The notes beneath the pieces are model-generated. The model was given only the letters and a program-made list of their open reading frames with translations. It was not told the DNA's origin and ran no database searches. A stretch of DNA of 64,000 nucleotides from positions 186,001-250,000 of the forward strand of contig NW_027478782.1 of assembly GCF_051014685.1 (NCBI RefSeq), given 5' to 3'. Each line of letters begins with the position of its first letter. Position 1 is the first letter of the stretch. Shown here piece after piece: positions 37,051-51,035 of the stretch. This stretch comes from Ptiloglossa arizonensis (taxonomy: Eukaryota > Arthropoda > Insecta > Hymenoptera > Colletidae). The position numbers and the translations under genes were made by a program.

Positions 37051-38395
37051 CGAGTTTCTGCTTTCAGATGCATCAGGAATTTCTCGAGTTCGTCAATCCG
37101 TTCGCGAGATATGGGAGTTTGAAGTTAAGGAATGGTTGAGAAACCATCAAAACTTTCGCAAGTCTGATATTCGAAACCAATAACCACAATGGCCTAGGGG
37201 TAAAATACACATACCGTTGTAATCGGGCGAGTTTCTGCTTTCAGATGCATCAGGAAATTCTCGAGTTCGTCAATCCGTTCGCGAGATATGGGAGTTTGAA
37301 GTTAAGGAATGGTTGAGAAACCATCAAAATTTTCGCAAGTCTGATACTCGAATCCAATAACTACTATGGCCTAGGGCAAAAATACACACGCCGTTGTAAT
37401 CGGGCGAGTTTCTGCTTTCAGATGCAATTGGAATTTCCCGAGATCGTCAATCCGTTCGCGAGATATGGGAGTTTGAAGTTAAGGAATGGTTGAGAAACCA
37501 TCAAAATTTTCGCAAGTCTGATACTCGAATCCAATAACTACTATGGCCTAGGGCAAAAATACACACGCCGTTGTAATCGGCCGAGTTTCTGCTTTCAGAT
37601 GCAATTGGAATTTCCCGAGATCGTCAATCCGTTCGCGAGATATGGGAGTCTGAAGTTAAGGAATGGTTGAGAAACCATCAAAATTTTCGCAAGTCTGATA
37701 CCCGAATCCAATAACTACAATGCCTTAGGGGAAAAGAAACACACACCATTGTAATCGGGCGAGTTTCTAATTTCAGATGCAATAGGAATTTCTCGAGTTC
37801 GTCAATCCGTTCGCGAGATATGGGAGTTTGTAGCTAAGGAATGGTTGAGAAACCATCAAAATTTTCGCAAGTCTGATACTCGAAACCAATAACTACAAAC
37901 GCCTAGGGCAAAAATACACATACCGTTGTAATCGGGCGAGTTTCTGCTTTCAGATGCAATAGGAATTTCTCGAGTTCGTCATTTCGTTCGCGAGATATGG
38001 GAGTTTGAAGTTAAGGAATGGTTGAGAAACCATCAAAATTTTCGCAAGTCTGATACCCGAAATCAATAACTACAAAGGCCTACGGAAAAATACACCCACC
38101 GTTGTAATCGGGCGAGTTTCTGCTTTCAGATGCAATTGGAATTTCCCGAGATCGTCAATCCGTCCGCGAGATATGGGAGTTTGAAGTTAAGGAATGGTTG
38201 AGATACCATCAAAATTTTCGCAAGTCTGATACCCGAATCCAATAACTACAATGGCCTAGGGGAAAAAAAACACACACCATTGTAATCGGGCGAGTTTCTA
38301 ATTTCAGATGCAACAGGAATTTCTCGATTTCGTCAATCCGTTCGCGAGATATGGGAGTTTGAAGTTAAGGAATGGTTGAGAAACCATCAAAATTT
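37050..38395 (+). repeat. E/G-rich mosaic joining two homogenised domains
   Basis: After the switch at about 37045, 37100-37480 follows 35511-35890 at an offset of 1589 bp (9 monomers), with the same ACTTTCGC and GGGGTAAAATAC markers. Then come two E copies, G copies near 37690 and 38220, and private changes such as GGAGTCTGAAG, CTACGGAAAAATACACCC and GTCCGCGAG. This is the last subtype G or E sequence before the B/C-dominated domain. Confidence 0.68.
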
Positions 38396-40334
38396 TCGCA
38401 AGTCTGATACCCGAAATCAATAACTACAAAGGCCTAGGGAAAAATACACATACCGTTGTAATCGGGCGAGTTTCTGCTTTCAGATGCAATAGGAATTTCT
38501 CGAGTTCGTCAATCCGTTCGCGTGATATGGGAGTTTGTCGTTAAGGAATGGTTGAGCAACCATCAAAATTTTCGCAAGTCTGATACTCGAAACCAATAAC
38601 CACAATGGCCTAGGGGAAAAATACACATACCGTTGTAATCGGGCGAGTTTCTGCTTCCAGATGCATCAGGAAATTCTCGATTTCGTCAATTCGTTCGCGA
38701 GATATGGGAGTTCGAAGTTAAGGAATGGTTGAGACACCACCAAAATTTTCGCAAGTCTGATACCCGAAATCAATAACTACAAAGGCCTAGGGAAAAATAC
38801 ACATACCGTTGTAATCAGGCGTGTTTCTACTTTCAGATGGAACAGGAATTTCTCGAGTTCCTCAATCCGTTCGCGAGATATTGGAGTTTGAAGTTAAGGA
38901 ATGGTTGAGAAACCATCAAAATTTTCGCTAGTCTGATACTCGAATCCAATAACTACTATGGCCTAGGGCAAAAATACACACACCGTTGTAATCGGGCGAG
39001 TTTCTGCTTTCAGATGCATCAGGACATTCTCGAGTTCGTCAATTCGTTCGCGAGATATGGGAGTTTGAAGTTAAGGAATGGTTGAGAAACCATCAAAATT
39101 TTCGCAAGTCTGATACCCGAAATCAATAACTACAAAGGCCTAGGGAAAAATACACATACCGTTGTAATCGGGCGAGTTTCTACTTTCAGATGGAAGAGGA
39201 ATTTCTCGAGTTCGTCAATCCGTTCGCGAGATATGGGAGTTTGAAGTTAAGGAATGGTTGAGAAACCATCAAAATATTCGCAAGTCTGATACTCGAAACC
39301 AATAACCACAATGGCCTAGGGGAAAAATACACATACCGTTGTAATCGGGCGAGTTTCTGCTTCCAGATGCATCAGGAAATTCTCGAGTTCGTCAATTCGT
39401 TCGCGAAATGTGGGAGTTTGAAGTTAAGGAATGGTTGAGAAACCATCAAAATTTTCGCAAGTCTGATACCCGAAATCAATAACTACAAAGGCCTAGGGAA
39501 AAATACACATACAGTTGTAATCGGGCGAGTTTCTACTTTCAGATGGAAGAGGAATTTCTCGAGTTCGTCAATCCGTTCGCGAGATATGGGAGTTTGAAGT
39601 TAAGGAATGGTTGAGAAACCATCAAAATATTCGCAAGTCTGATACTCGAAACCAATAACCACAATGGCCTAGGGGAAAAATACACATACCGTTGTAATCG
39701 GGCGAGTTTCTGCTTCCAGATGCATCAGGAAATTCTCGAGTTCGTCAATTCGTTCGCGAGATGTGGGAGTTTGAAATTAAGGAATGGTTGAGAAACCATC
39801 AAAATTTTCGCAAGTCTGATACCCGAAATCAATAACTACAAAGGCCTAGGGAAAAATACACATACCGTTGTAATCGGGCGAGTTTCTGCTTCCAGATGCA
39901 TCAGGAAATTCTCGAGTTCGTCAATTCGTTCGCGAAATGTGGGAGTTTGAAGTTAAGGAATGGTTGAGAAACCATCAAAGTTTTCGCAAGTCTGATACCC
40001 GAAATCAATAACAACAAAGGCCTAGGGAAAAATACACATACCGTTGTAATCGGGCGAGTTTCTACTTTCAGATGGAACAGGAATTTCTCGAGTTCGTCAA
40101 TCCGTTCGCGAGATATGGGAGTTTGAAGTTAAGGAATGGTTGAGAAACCATCAAAATTTTCGCAAGTCTGATACCCGAAATCAATAACTACAAAGGCCTA
40201 GGGAAAAATACACATACCGTTGTAATCGGGCGAGTTTCTACTTTCAGATGGAACAGGAATTTCTCGAGTTCGTCAATCCGTTCGCGAGATATGGGAGTTT
40301 GAAGTTAAGGAATGGTTGAGAAACCATCAAAATT
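38395..40334 (+). repeat. 11-mer HOR copy 1 (1940 bp)
   Basis: The rare GGTTGAGCAACC variant at 38551 (monomer join) recurs at 40491 as GAGCATCC and at 42431 as GAGCATCC, exactly 1940 bp apart each time. Eleven monomers with several 176-bp B copies explain 1940 rather than 1947. Order: B with GCGTGATATGG, C, B with GAGACACCACC and CAGGCGTGTTTC, an E-like GCTAGTCTGATACTCGAATCC copy, then B and C copies. Private to this copy are CAGGACATTCTCG near 39020 and TTTGTCGTTAAGG. Confidence 0.85.
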
Positions 40335-42274
40335 TTCGCAAGTCTGATACCCGAAATCAATAACTACAAAGGCCTAGGGAAAAATACACATACCGTTGTA
40401 ATCGGGCGAGTTTCTGCTTTCAGATGCAATAGGAATTTCTCGAGTTCGTCAATCCGTTCGCGTGATATGGGAGTTTGTAGTTAAGGGATGGTTGAGCATC
40501 CATCAAAATTTCCGCAAGTCTGATACTCGAAACCAATAACCACAATGGCCTAGGGGAAAAATACACATACCGTTGTAATCGGGCGTGTTTCTGCTTCCAG
40601 ATGCATCAGGAAATTCTCGATTTCGTCAATTCGTTCGCGAGATATGGGAGTTCGAAGTTAAGGAATGGTTGAGACACCACCAAAATTTTCGCAAGTCTGA
40701 TACCCGAAATCAATAACTACAAAGGCCTAGGGAAAAATACACATACCGTTGTAATCAGGCGTGTTTCTACTTTCAGATGGAACAGGAATTTCTCGAGTTC
40801 CTCAATCCGTTCGCGAGATATTGGAGTTTGAAGTTAAGGAATGGTTGAGAAACCATCAAAATTTTCGCTAGTCTGATACTCGAATCCAATAACTACTATG
40901 GCCTAGGGCAAAAATACACCCACCGTTGTAATCGGGCGAGTTTCTGCTTTCAGATGCATCAGGAAATTCTCGAGTTCGTCAATTCGTTCGCGAGATATGG
41001 GAGTTTGAAGTTAAGGAATGGTTGAGAAACCATCAAAATTTTCGCAAGTCTGATACCCGAAATCAATAACTACAAAGGCCTAGGGAAAAATACACATACC
41101 GTTGTAATCGGGCGAGTTTCTACTTTCAGATGGAAGAGGAATTTCTCGAGTTGGTCAATCCGTTCGCGAGATATGGGAGTTTGAAGTTAAGGAATGGTTG
41201 AGAAACCATCAAAATATTCGCAAGTCTGATACTCGAAACCAATAACCACAATGGCCTAGGGGAAAAATACACATACCGTTGTAATCGGGCGAGTTTCTGC
41301 TTCCAGATGCATCAGGAAATTCTCGAGTTCGTCAATTCGTTCGCGAAATGTGGGAGTTTGAAGTTAAGGAATGGTTGAGAAACCATCAAAATTTTCGCAA
41401 GTCTGATACCCGAAATCAATAACTACAAAGGCCTAGGGAAAAATACACATACAGTTGTAATCGGGCGAGTTTCTACTTTCAGATGGAAGAGGAATTTCTC
41501 GAGTTCGTCAATCCGTTCGCGAGATATGGGAGTTTGAAGTTAAGGAATGGTTGAGAAACCATCAAAATATTCGCAAGTCTGATACTCGAAACCAATAACC
41601 ACAATGGCCTAGGGGAAAAATACACATACCGTTGTAATCGGGCGAGTTTCTGCTTCCAGATGCATCAGGAAATTCTCGAGTTCGTCAATTCGTTCGCGAG
41701 ATGTGGGAGTTTGAAATTAAGGAATGGTTGAGAAACCATCAAAATTTTCGCAATTCTGATACCCGAAATCAATAACTACAAAGGCCTAGGGAAAAATACA
41801 CATACCGTTGTAATCGGGCGAGTTTCTGCTTCCAGATGCATCAGGAAATTCTCGAGTTCGTCAATTCGTTCGCGAAATGTGGGAGTTTGAAGTTAAGGAA
41901 TGGTTGAGAAACCATCAAAGTTTTCGCAAGTCTGATACCCGAAATCAATAACAACAAAGGCCTAGGGAAAAATACACATACCGTTGTAATCGGGCGAGTT
42001 TCTACTTTCAGATGGAACAGGAATTTCTCGAGTTCGTCAATCCGTTCGCGAGATATGGGAGTTTGAAGTTAAGGAATGGTTGAGAAACCATCAAAATTTT
42101 CGCAAGTCTGATACCCGAAATCAATAACTACAAAGGCCTAGGGAAAAATACACATACCGTTGTAATCGGGCGAGTTTCTACTTTCAGATGGAACAGGAAT
42201 TTCTCGAGTTCGTCAATCCGTTCGCGAGATATGGGAGTTTGAAGTTAAGGAATGGTTGAGAAACCATCAAAATT
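40335..42274 (+). repeat. 11-mer HOR copy 2 (1940 bp)
   Basis: This copy shares GAGCATCC, AAATTTCCGCAAG and CACCCACCG with copy 3 but not with copy 1, which has GAGCAACC, AAATTTTCGC and CACACACCG. Copies 2 and 3 are therefore closer to each other than either is to copy 1, consistent with 2 and 3 arising in a later round. Near 41150 it has a private GAGTTGGTCAATCC. Confidence 0.85.
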
Positions 42275-43935
42275 TTCGCAAGTCTGATACCCGAAATCAA
42301 TAACTACAAAGGCCTAGGGAAAAATACACATACCGTTGTAATCGGGCGAGTTTCTGCTTTCAGATGCAATAGGAATTTCTCGAGTTCGTCAATCCGTTCG
42401 CGTGATATGGGAGTTTGTAGTTAAGGGATGGTTGAGCATCCATCAAAATTTCCGCAAGTCTGATACTCGAAACCAATAACCACAATGGCCTAGGGGAAAA
42501 ATACACATACCGTTGTAATCGGGCGTGTTTCTGCTTCCAGATGCATCAGGAAATTCTCGATTTCGTCAATTCGTTCGCGAGATATGGGAGTTCGAAGTTA
42601 AGGAATGGTTGAGACACCACCAAAATTTTCGCAAGTCTGATACCCGAAATCAATAACTACAAAGGCCTAGGGAAAAATACACATACCGTTGTAATCAGGC
42701 GTGTTTCTACTTTCAGATGGAACAGGAATTTCTCGAGTTCCTCAATCCGTTCGCGAGATATTGGAGTTTGAAGTTAAGGAATGGTTGAGAAACCATCAAA
42801 ATTTTCGCTAGTCTGATACTCGAATCCAATAACTACTATGGCCTAGGGCAAAAATACACCCACCGTTGTAATCGGGCGAGTTTCTGCTTTCAGATGCATC
42901 AGGAAATTCTCGAGTTCGTCAATTCGTTCGCGAGATATGGGAGTTTGAAGTTAAGGAATGGTTGAGAAACCATCAAAATTTTCGCAAGTCTGATACCCGA
43001 AATCAATAACTACAAAGGCCTAGGGAAAAATACACATACCGTTGTAATCGGGCGAGTTTCTACTTTCAGATGGAAGAGGAATTTCTCGAGTTCGTCAATC
43101 CGTTCGCGAGATATGGGAGTTTGAAGTTAAGGAATGGTTGAGAAACCATCAAAATATTCGCAAGTCTGATACTCGAAACCAATAACCACAATGGCCTAGG
43201 GGAAAAATACACATACCGTTGTAATCGGGCGAGTTTCTGCTTCCAGATGCATCAGGAAATTCTCGAGTTCGTCAATTCGTTCGCGAAATGTGGGAGTTTG
43301 AAGTTAAGGAATGGTTGAGAAACCATCAAAATTTTCGCAAGTCTGATACCCGAAATCAATAACTACAAAGGCATAGGGAAAAATACACATACAGTTGTAA
43401 TCGGGCGAGTTTCTACTTTCAGATGGAAGAGGAATTTCTCGAGTTCGTCAATCCGTTCGCGAGATATGGGAGTTTGAAGTTAAGGAATGGTTGAGAAACC
43501 ATCAAAATATTCGCAAGTCTGATACTCGAAACCAATAACCACAATGGCCTAGGGGAAAAATACACATACCGTTGTAATCGGGCGAGTTTCTGCTTCCAGA
43601 TGCATCAGGAAATTCTCGAGTTCGTCAATTCGTTCGCGAGATGTGGGAGTTTGAAATTAAGGAATGGTTGAGAAACCATCAAAATTTTCGCAAGTCTGAT
43701 ACCCGAAATCAATAACTACAAAGGCCTAGGGAAAAATACACATACCGTTGTAATCGGGCGAGTTTCTGCTTCCAGATGCATCAGGAAATTCTCGCGTTCG
43801 TCAATTCGTTCGCGAAATGTGGGAGTTTGAAGTTAAGGAATGGTTGAGAAACCATCAAAGTTTTCGCAAGTCTGATACCCGAAATCAATAACTACAAAGG
43901 CCTAGGGAAAAATACACATACCGTTGTAATCGGGC
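42275..43935 (+). repeat. 11-mer HOR copy 3, shortened by two monomers
   Basis: The copy follows copy 2 at 1940 bp until about 43930. There the two B monomers with CTACTTTCAGATGGAACAGG (41990-42340 in copy 2) are missing and the sequence goes straight to the TAGGAATTTC copy before GAGCAACC at 44019. The spacing 42431 to 44019 is 1588 bp, 352 bp less than 1940, which is two 176-bp monomers. Its end overlaps the start of the 21-mer block. Confidence 0.8.
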
Positions 43936-46900
43936 GAGTTTCTGCTTTCAGATGCAATAGGAATTTCTCGAGTTCGTCAATCCGTTCGCGTGATATGGGA
44001 GTTTGTCGTTAAGGAATGGTTGAGCAACCATCAAAATTTTCGCAAGTCTGATACTCGAAACCAATAACCACAATGGCCTAGGGGAAAAATACACATACCA
44101 TTGTAATCGGGCGAGTTTCTGCTTCCAGATGCATCAGGAAATTCTCGAGTTCGTCAATTCGTTCGCGAAATGTGGGAGTTTGAAGTTAAGGAATGGTTGA
44201 GAAACCATCAAAATTTTCGCAAGTCTGATACCCGAAATCAATAACTACAAAGGCATAGGGAAAAATACACATACAGTTGTAATCGGGCGAGTTTCTACTT
44301 TCAGATGGAAGAGGAATTTCTCGAGTTCGTCAATCCGTTCGCGAGATATGGGAGTTTGAAGTTAAGGAATGGTTGAGAAACCATCAAAATATTCGCAAGT
44401 CTGATACTCGAAACCAATAACCACAATGGCCTAGGGGAAAAATACACATACCGTTGTAATCGGGCGAGTTTCTGCTTCCAGATGCATCAGGAAATTCTCG
44501 AGTTCGTCAATTCGTTCGCGAGATGTGGGAGTTTGAAATTAAGGAATGGTTGAGAAACCATCAAAATTTTCGCAAGTCTGATACCCGAAATCAATAACTA
44601 CAAAGGCCTAGGGAAAAATACACACACCGTTGTAATCGGGCGAGTTTCTGCTTCCAGATGCATCAGGAAATTCTCGAGTTCGTCAATTCGTTCGCGAAAT
44701 GTGGGAGTTTGAAGTTAAGGAATGGTTGAGAAACCATCAAAGTTTTCGCAAGTCTGATACCCGAAATCAATAACTACAAAGGCCTAGGGAAAAATACACA
44801 TACCGTTGTAATCGGGCGAGTTTCTGCTTTCAGATGCAATAGGAATTTCTCGAGTTCGTCAATCCGTTCGCGTGATATGGGAGTTTGTCGTTAAGGAATG
44901 GTTGAGCAACCATCAAAATTTTCGCAAGTCTGATACTCGAAACCAATAACCACAATGGCCTAGGGGAAAAATACACATACCATTGTAATCGGGCGAGTTT
45001 CTGCTTCCAGATGCATCAGGAAATTCTCGATTTCGTCAATTCGTTCGCGAGATATGGGAGCTCGAAGTTAAGGAATGGTTGAGACACCACCAAAATTTTC
45101 GCAAGTCTGATACCCGAAATCAATAACTACAAAGGCCTAGGGAAAAATACACATACCGTTGTAATCAGGCGTGTTTCTACTTTCAGATGGAACAGGAATT
45201 TCTCGAGTTCCTCAATCCGTTCGCGAGATATTGGAGTTTGAAGTTAAGGAATGGTTGAGAAACCATCAAAATTTTCGCAAGTCTGATACCCGAAATCAAT
45301 AACTACAAAGGCCTAGGGAAAAATACACATACCGTTGTAATCGGGCGAGTTTCTGCTTCCAGATGCATCAGGAAATTCTCGAGTTCGTCAATTCGTTCGC
45401 GAAATGTGGGAGTTTGAAGTTAAGGAATGGTTGAGAAACCATCAAAGTTTTCGCAAGTCTGATACCCGAAATCAATAACTACAAAGGCCTAGGGAAAAAT
45501 ACACATACCGTTGTAATCGGGCGAGTTTCTGCTTTCAGATGCAATAGGAATTTCTCGAGTTCGTCAATCCGTTCGCGTGATATGGGAGTTTGTCGTTAAG
45601 GAATGGTTGAGCAACCATCAAAATTTTCGCAAGTCTGATACTCGAAACCAATAACCACAATGGCCTAGGGGAAAAATACACATACCATTGTAATCGGGCG
45701 AGTTTCTGCTTCCAGATGCATCAGGAAATTCTCGAGTTCGTCAATTCGTTCGCGAAATGTGGGAGTTTGAAGTTAAGGAATGGTTGAGAAACCATCAAAA
45801 TTTTCGCAAGTCTGATACCCGAAATCAATAACTACAAAGGCATAGGGAAAAATACACATACAGTTGTAATCGGGCGAGTTTCTACTTTCAGATGGAAGAG
45901 GAATTTCTCGAGTTCGTCAATCCGTTCGCGAGATATGGGAGTTTGAAGTTAAGGAATGGTTGAGAAACCATCAAAATATTCGCAAGTCTGATACTCGAAA
46001 CCAATAACCACAATGGCCTAGGGGAAAAATACACATACCGTTGTAATCGGGCGAGTTTCTGCTTCCAGATGCATCAGGAAATTCTCGAGTTCGTCAATTC
46101 GTTCGCGAGATGTGGGAGTTTGAAATTAAGGAATGGTTGAGAAACCATCAAAATTTTCGCAAGTCTGATACCCGAAATCAATAACTACAAAGGCCTAGGG
46201 AAAAATACACACACCGTTGTAATCGGGCGAGTTTCTGCTTCCAGATGCATCAGGAAATTCTCGAGTTCGTCAATTCGTTCGCGAAATGTGGGAGTTTGAA
46301 GTTAAGGAATGGTTGAGAAACCATCAAAGTTTTCGCAAGTCTGATACCCGAAATCAATAACTACAAAGGCCTAGGGAAAAATACACATACCGTTGTAATC
46401 GGGCGAGTTTCTGCTTTCAGATGCAATAGGAATTTCTCGAGTTCGTCAATCCGTTCGCGTGATATGGGAGTTTGTCGTTAAGGAATGGTTGAGCAACCAT
46501 CAAAATTTTCGCAAGTCTGATACTCGAAACCAATAACCACAATGGCCTAGGGGAAAAATACACATACCATTGTAATCGGGCGAGTTTCTGCTTCCAGATG
46601 CATCAGGAAATTCTCGATTTCGTCAATTCGTTCGCGAGATATGGGAGCTCGAAGTTAAGGAATGGTTGAGACACCACCAAAATTTTCGCAAGTCTGATAC
46701 CCGAAATCAATAACTACAAAGGCCTAGGGAAAAATACACATACCGTTGTAATCAGGCGTGTTTCTACTTTCAGATGGAACAGGAATTTCTCGAGTTCCTC
46801 AATCCGTTCGCGAGATATTGGAGTTTGAAGTTAAGGAATGGTTGAGAAACCATCAAAATTTTCGCTAGTCTGATACTCGAATCCAATAACTACTATGGCC

Positions 46901-47133
46901 TAGGGCAAAAATACACACACCGTTGTAATCGGGCGAGTTTCTGCTTTCAGATGCATCAGGAAATTCTCGAGTTCGTCAATTCGTTCGCGAGATATGGGAG
47001 TTTGAAGTTAAGGAATGGTTGAGAAACCATCAAAATTTTCGCAAGTCTGATACCCGAAATCAATAACTACAAAGGCCTAGGGAAAAATACACATACCGTT
47101 GTAATCGGGCGAGTTTCTACTTTCAGATGGAAG
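43430..47133 (+). repeat. 21-mer HOR copy 1 (3704 bp) with nested 4-, 5- and 9-mer repeats
   Basis: The GGTTGAGCAACC marker occurs at 44019, 44901, 45606 and 46488 and then, 3704 bp after each, at 47723, 48605, 49310 and 50192. Other markers keep the same offset, for example ATTCTCGCGTTCG (43791 and 47495) and TACCATTGTAATCGG (44096 and 47800). Spacings inside the unit are 882, 705 and 882 bp, so a 1587-bp 9-mer is itself nearly duplicated within the 21-mer. Monomers are almost all B and C. Confidence 0.9.
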
Positions 47134-50100
47134 AGGAATTTCTCGAGTTCGTTAATCCGTTCGCGAGATATGGGAGTTTGAAGTTAAGGAATGGTTGAGA
47201 AACCATCAAAATATTCGCAAGTCTGATACTCGAAACCAATAACCACAATGGCCTAGGGGAAAAATACACATACCGTTGTAATCGGGCGAGTTTCTGCTTC
47301 CAGATGCATCAGGAAATTCTCGAGTTCGTCAATTCGTTCGCGAGATGTGGGAGTTTGAAATTAAGGAATGGTTGAGAAACCATCAAAATTTTCGCAAGTC
47401 TGATACCCGAAATCAATAACTACAAAGGCCTAGGGAAAAATACACATACCGTTGTAATCGGGCGAGTTTCTGCTTCCAGATGCATCAGGAAATTCTCGCG
47501 TTCGTCAATTCGTTCGCGAAATGTGGGAGTTTGAAGTTAAGGAATGGTTGAGAAACCATCAAAGTTTTCGCAAGTCTGATACCCGAAATCAATAACTACA
47601 AAGGCCTAGGGAAAAATACACATACCGTTGTAATCGGGCGAGTTTCTGCTTTCAGATGCAATAGGAATTTCTCGAGTTCGTCAATCCGTTCGCGTGATAT
47701 GGGAGTTTGTCGTTAAGGAATGGTTGAGCAACCATCAAAATTTTCGCAAGTCTGATACTCGAAACCAATAACCACAATGGCCTAGGGGAAAAATACACAT
47801 ACCATTGTAATCGGGCGAGTTTCTGCTTCCAGATGCATCAGGAAATTCTCGAGTTCGTCAATTCGTTCGCGAAATGTGGGAGTTTGAAGTTAAGGAATGG
47901 TTGAGAAACCATCAAAATTTTCGCAAGTCTGATACCCGAAATCAATAACTACAAAGGCATAGGGAAAAATACACATACAGTTGTAATCGGGCGAGTTTCT
48001 ACTTTCAGATGGAAGAGGAATTTCTCGAGTTCGTCAATCCGTTCGCGAGATATGGGAGTTTGAAGTTAAGGAATGGTTGAGAAACCATCAAAATATTCGC
48101 AAGTCTGATACTCGAAACCAATAACCACAATGGCCTAGGGGAAAAATACACATACCGTTGTAATCGGGCGAGTTTCTGCTTCCAGATGCATCAGGAAATT
48201 CTCGAGTTCGTCAATTCGTTCGCGAGATGTGGGAGTTTGAAATTAAGGAATGGTTGAGAAACCATCAAAATTTTCGCAAGTCTGATACCCGAAATCAATA
48301 ACTACAAAGGCCTAGGGAAAAATACACACACCGTTGTAATCGGGCGAGTTTCTGCTTCCAGATGCATCAGGAAATTCTCGAGTTCGTCAATTCGTTCGCG
48401 AAATGTGGGAGTTTGAAGTTAAGGAATGGTTGAGAAACCATCAAAGTTTTCGCAAGTCTGATACCCGAAATCAATAACTACAAAGGCCTAGGGAAAAATA
48501 CACATACCGTTGTAATCGGGCGAGTTTCTGCTTTCAGATGCAATAGGAATTTCTCGAGTTCGTCAATCCGTTCGCGTGATATGGGAGTTTGTCGTTAAGG
48601 AATGGTTGAGCAACCATCAAAATTTTCGCAAGTCTGATACTCGAAACCAATAACCACAATGGCCTAGGGGAAAAATACACATACCATTGTAATCGGGCGA
48701 GTTTCTGCTTCCAGATGCATCAGGAAATTCTCGATTTCGTCAATTCGTTCGCGAGATATGGGAGCTCGAAGTTAAGGAATGGTTGAGACACCACCAAAAT
48801 TTTCGCAAGTCTGATACCCGAAATCAATAACTACAAAGGCCTAGGGAAAAATACACATACCGTTGTAATCAGGCGTGTTTCTACTTTCAGATGGAACAGG
48901 AATTTCTCGAGTTCCTCAATCCGTTCGCGAGATATTGGAGTTTGAAGTTAAGGAATGGTTGAGAAACCATCAAAATTTTCGCAAGTCTGATACCCGAAAT
49001 CAATAACTACAAAGGCCTAGGGAAAAATACACATACCGTTGTAATCGGGCGAGTTTCTGCTTCCAGATGCATCAGGAAATTCTCGAGTTCGTCAATTCGT
49101 TCGCGAAATGTGGGAGTTTGAAGTTAAGGAATGGTTGAGAAACCATCAAAGTTTTCGCAAGTCTGATACCCGAAATCAATAACTACAAAGGCCTAGGGAA
49201 AAATACACATACCGTTGTAATCGGGCGAGTTTCTGCTTTCAGATGCAATAGGAATTTCTCGAGTTCGTCAATCCGTTCGCGTGATATGGGAGTTTGTCGT
49301 TAAGGAATGGTTGAGCAACCATCAAAATTTTCGCAAGTCTGATACTCGAAACCAATAACCACAATGGCCTAGGGGAAAAATACACATACCATTGTAATCG
49401 GGCGAGTTTCTGCTTCCAGATGCATCAGGAAATTCTCGAGTTCGTCAATTCGTTCGCGAAATGTGGGAGTTTGAAGTTAAGGAATGGTTGAGAAACCATC
49501 AAAATTTTCGCAAGTCTGATACCCGAAATCAATAACTACAAAGGCATAGGGAAAAATACACATACAGTTGTAATCGGGCGAGTTTCTACTTTCAGATGGA
49601 AGAGGAATTTCTCGAGTTCGTCAATCCGTTCGCGAGATATGGGAGTTTGAAGTTAAGGAATGGTTGAGAAACCATCAAAATATTCGCAAGTCTGATACTC
49701 GAAACCAATAACCACAATGGCCTAGGGGAAAAATACACATACCGTTGTAATCGGGCGAGTTTCTGCTTCCAGATGCATCAGGAAATTCTCGAGTTCGTCA
49801 ATTCGTTCGCGAGATGTGGGAGTTTGAAATTAAGGAATGGTTGAGAAACCATCAAAATTTTCGCAAGTCTGATACCCGAAATCAATAACTACAAAGGCCT
49901 AGGGAAAAATACACACACCGTTGTAATCGGGCGAGTTTCTGCTTCCAGATGCATCAGGAAATTCTCGAGTTCGTCAATTCGTTCGCGAAATGTGGGAGTT
50001 TGAAGTTAAGGAATGGTTGAGAAACCATCAAAGTTTTCGCAAGTCTGATACCCGAAATCAATAACTACAAAGGCCTAGGGAAAAATACACATACCGTTGT

Positions 50101-51035
50101 AATCGGGCGAGTTTCTGCTTTCAGATGCAATAGGAATTTCTCGAGTTCGTCAATCCGTTCGCGTGATATGGGAGTTTGTCGTTAAGGAATGGTTGAGCAA
50201 CCATCAAAATTTTCGCAAGTCTGATACTCGAAACCAATAACCACAATGGCCTAGGGGAAAAATACACATACCATTGTAATCGGGCGAGTTTCTGCTTCCA
50301 GATGCATCAGGAAATTCTCGATTTCGTCAATTCGTTCGCGAGATATGGGAGCTCGAAGTTAAGGAATGGTTGAGACACCACCAAAATTTTCGCAAGTCTG
50401 ATACCCGAAATCAATAACTACAAAGGCCTAGGGAAAAATACACATACCGTTGTAATCAGGCGTGTTTCTACTTTCAGATGGAACAGGAATTTCTCGAGTT
50501 CCTCAATCCGTTCGCGAGATATTGGAGTTTGAAGTTAAGGAATGGTTGAGAAACCATCAAAATTTTCGCTAGTCTGATACTCGAATCCAATAACTACTAT
50601 GGCCTAGGGCAAAAATACACACACCGTTGTAATCGGGCGAGTTTCTGCTTTCAGATGCATCAGGAAATTCTCGAGTTCGTCAATTCGTTCGCGAGATATG
50701 GGAGTTTGAAGTTAAGGAATGGTTGAGAAACCATCAAAATTTTCGCAAGTCTGATACCCGAAATCAATAACTACAAAGGCCTAGGGAAAAATACACATAC
50801 CGTTGTAATCGGGCGAGTTTCTACTTTCAGATGGAAGAGGAATTTCTCGAGTTCGTTAATCCGTTCGCGAGATATGGGAGTTTGAAGTTAAGGAATGGTT
50901 GAGAAACCATCAAAATATTCGCAAGTCTGATACTCGAAACCAATAACCACAATGGCCTAGGGGAAAAATACACATACCGTTGTAATCGGGCGAGTTTCTG
51001 CTTCCAGATGCATCAGGAAATTCTCGAGTTCGTCA
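47134..51035 (+). repeat. 21-mer HOR copy 2 (3704 bp plus about 200 bp of a third)
   Basis: This copy follows the previous unit base for base over long stretches; I noticed very few differences in the parts compared, such as GTTAATCCG at 47145 against GTCAATCCG at 43441. The same GTTAATCCG occurs at 50849, again 3704 bp on, so the start of a third unit belongs to the same lineage. Homology in this register ends near 51035, where GAAATGTGGG replaces GAGATGTGGG. Confidence 0.88.
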
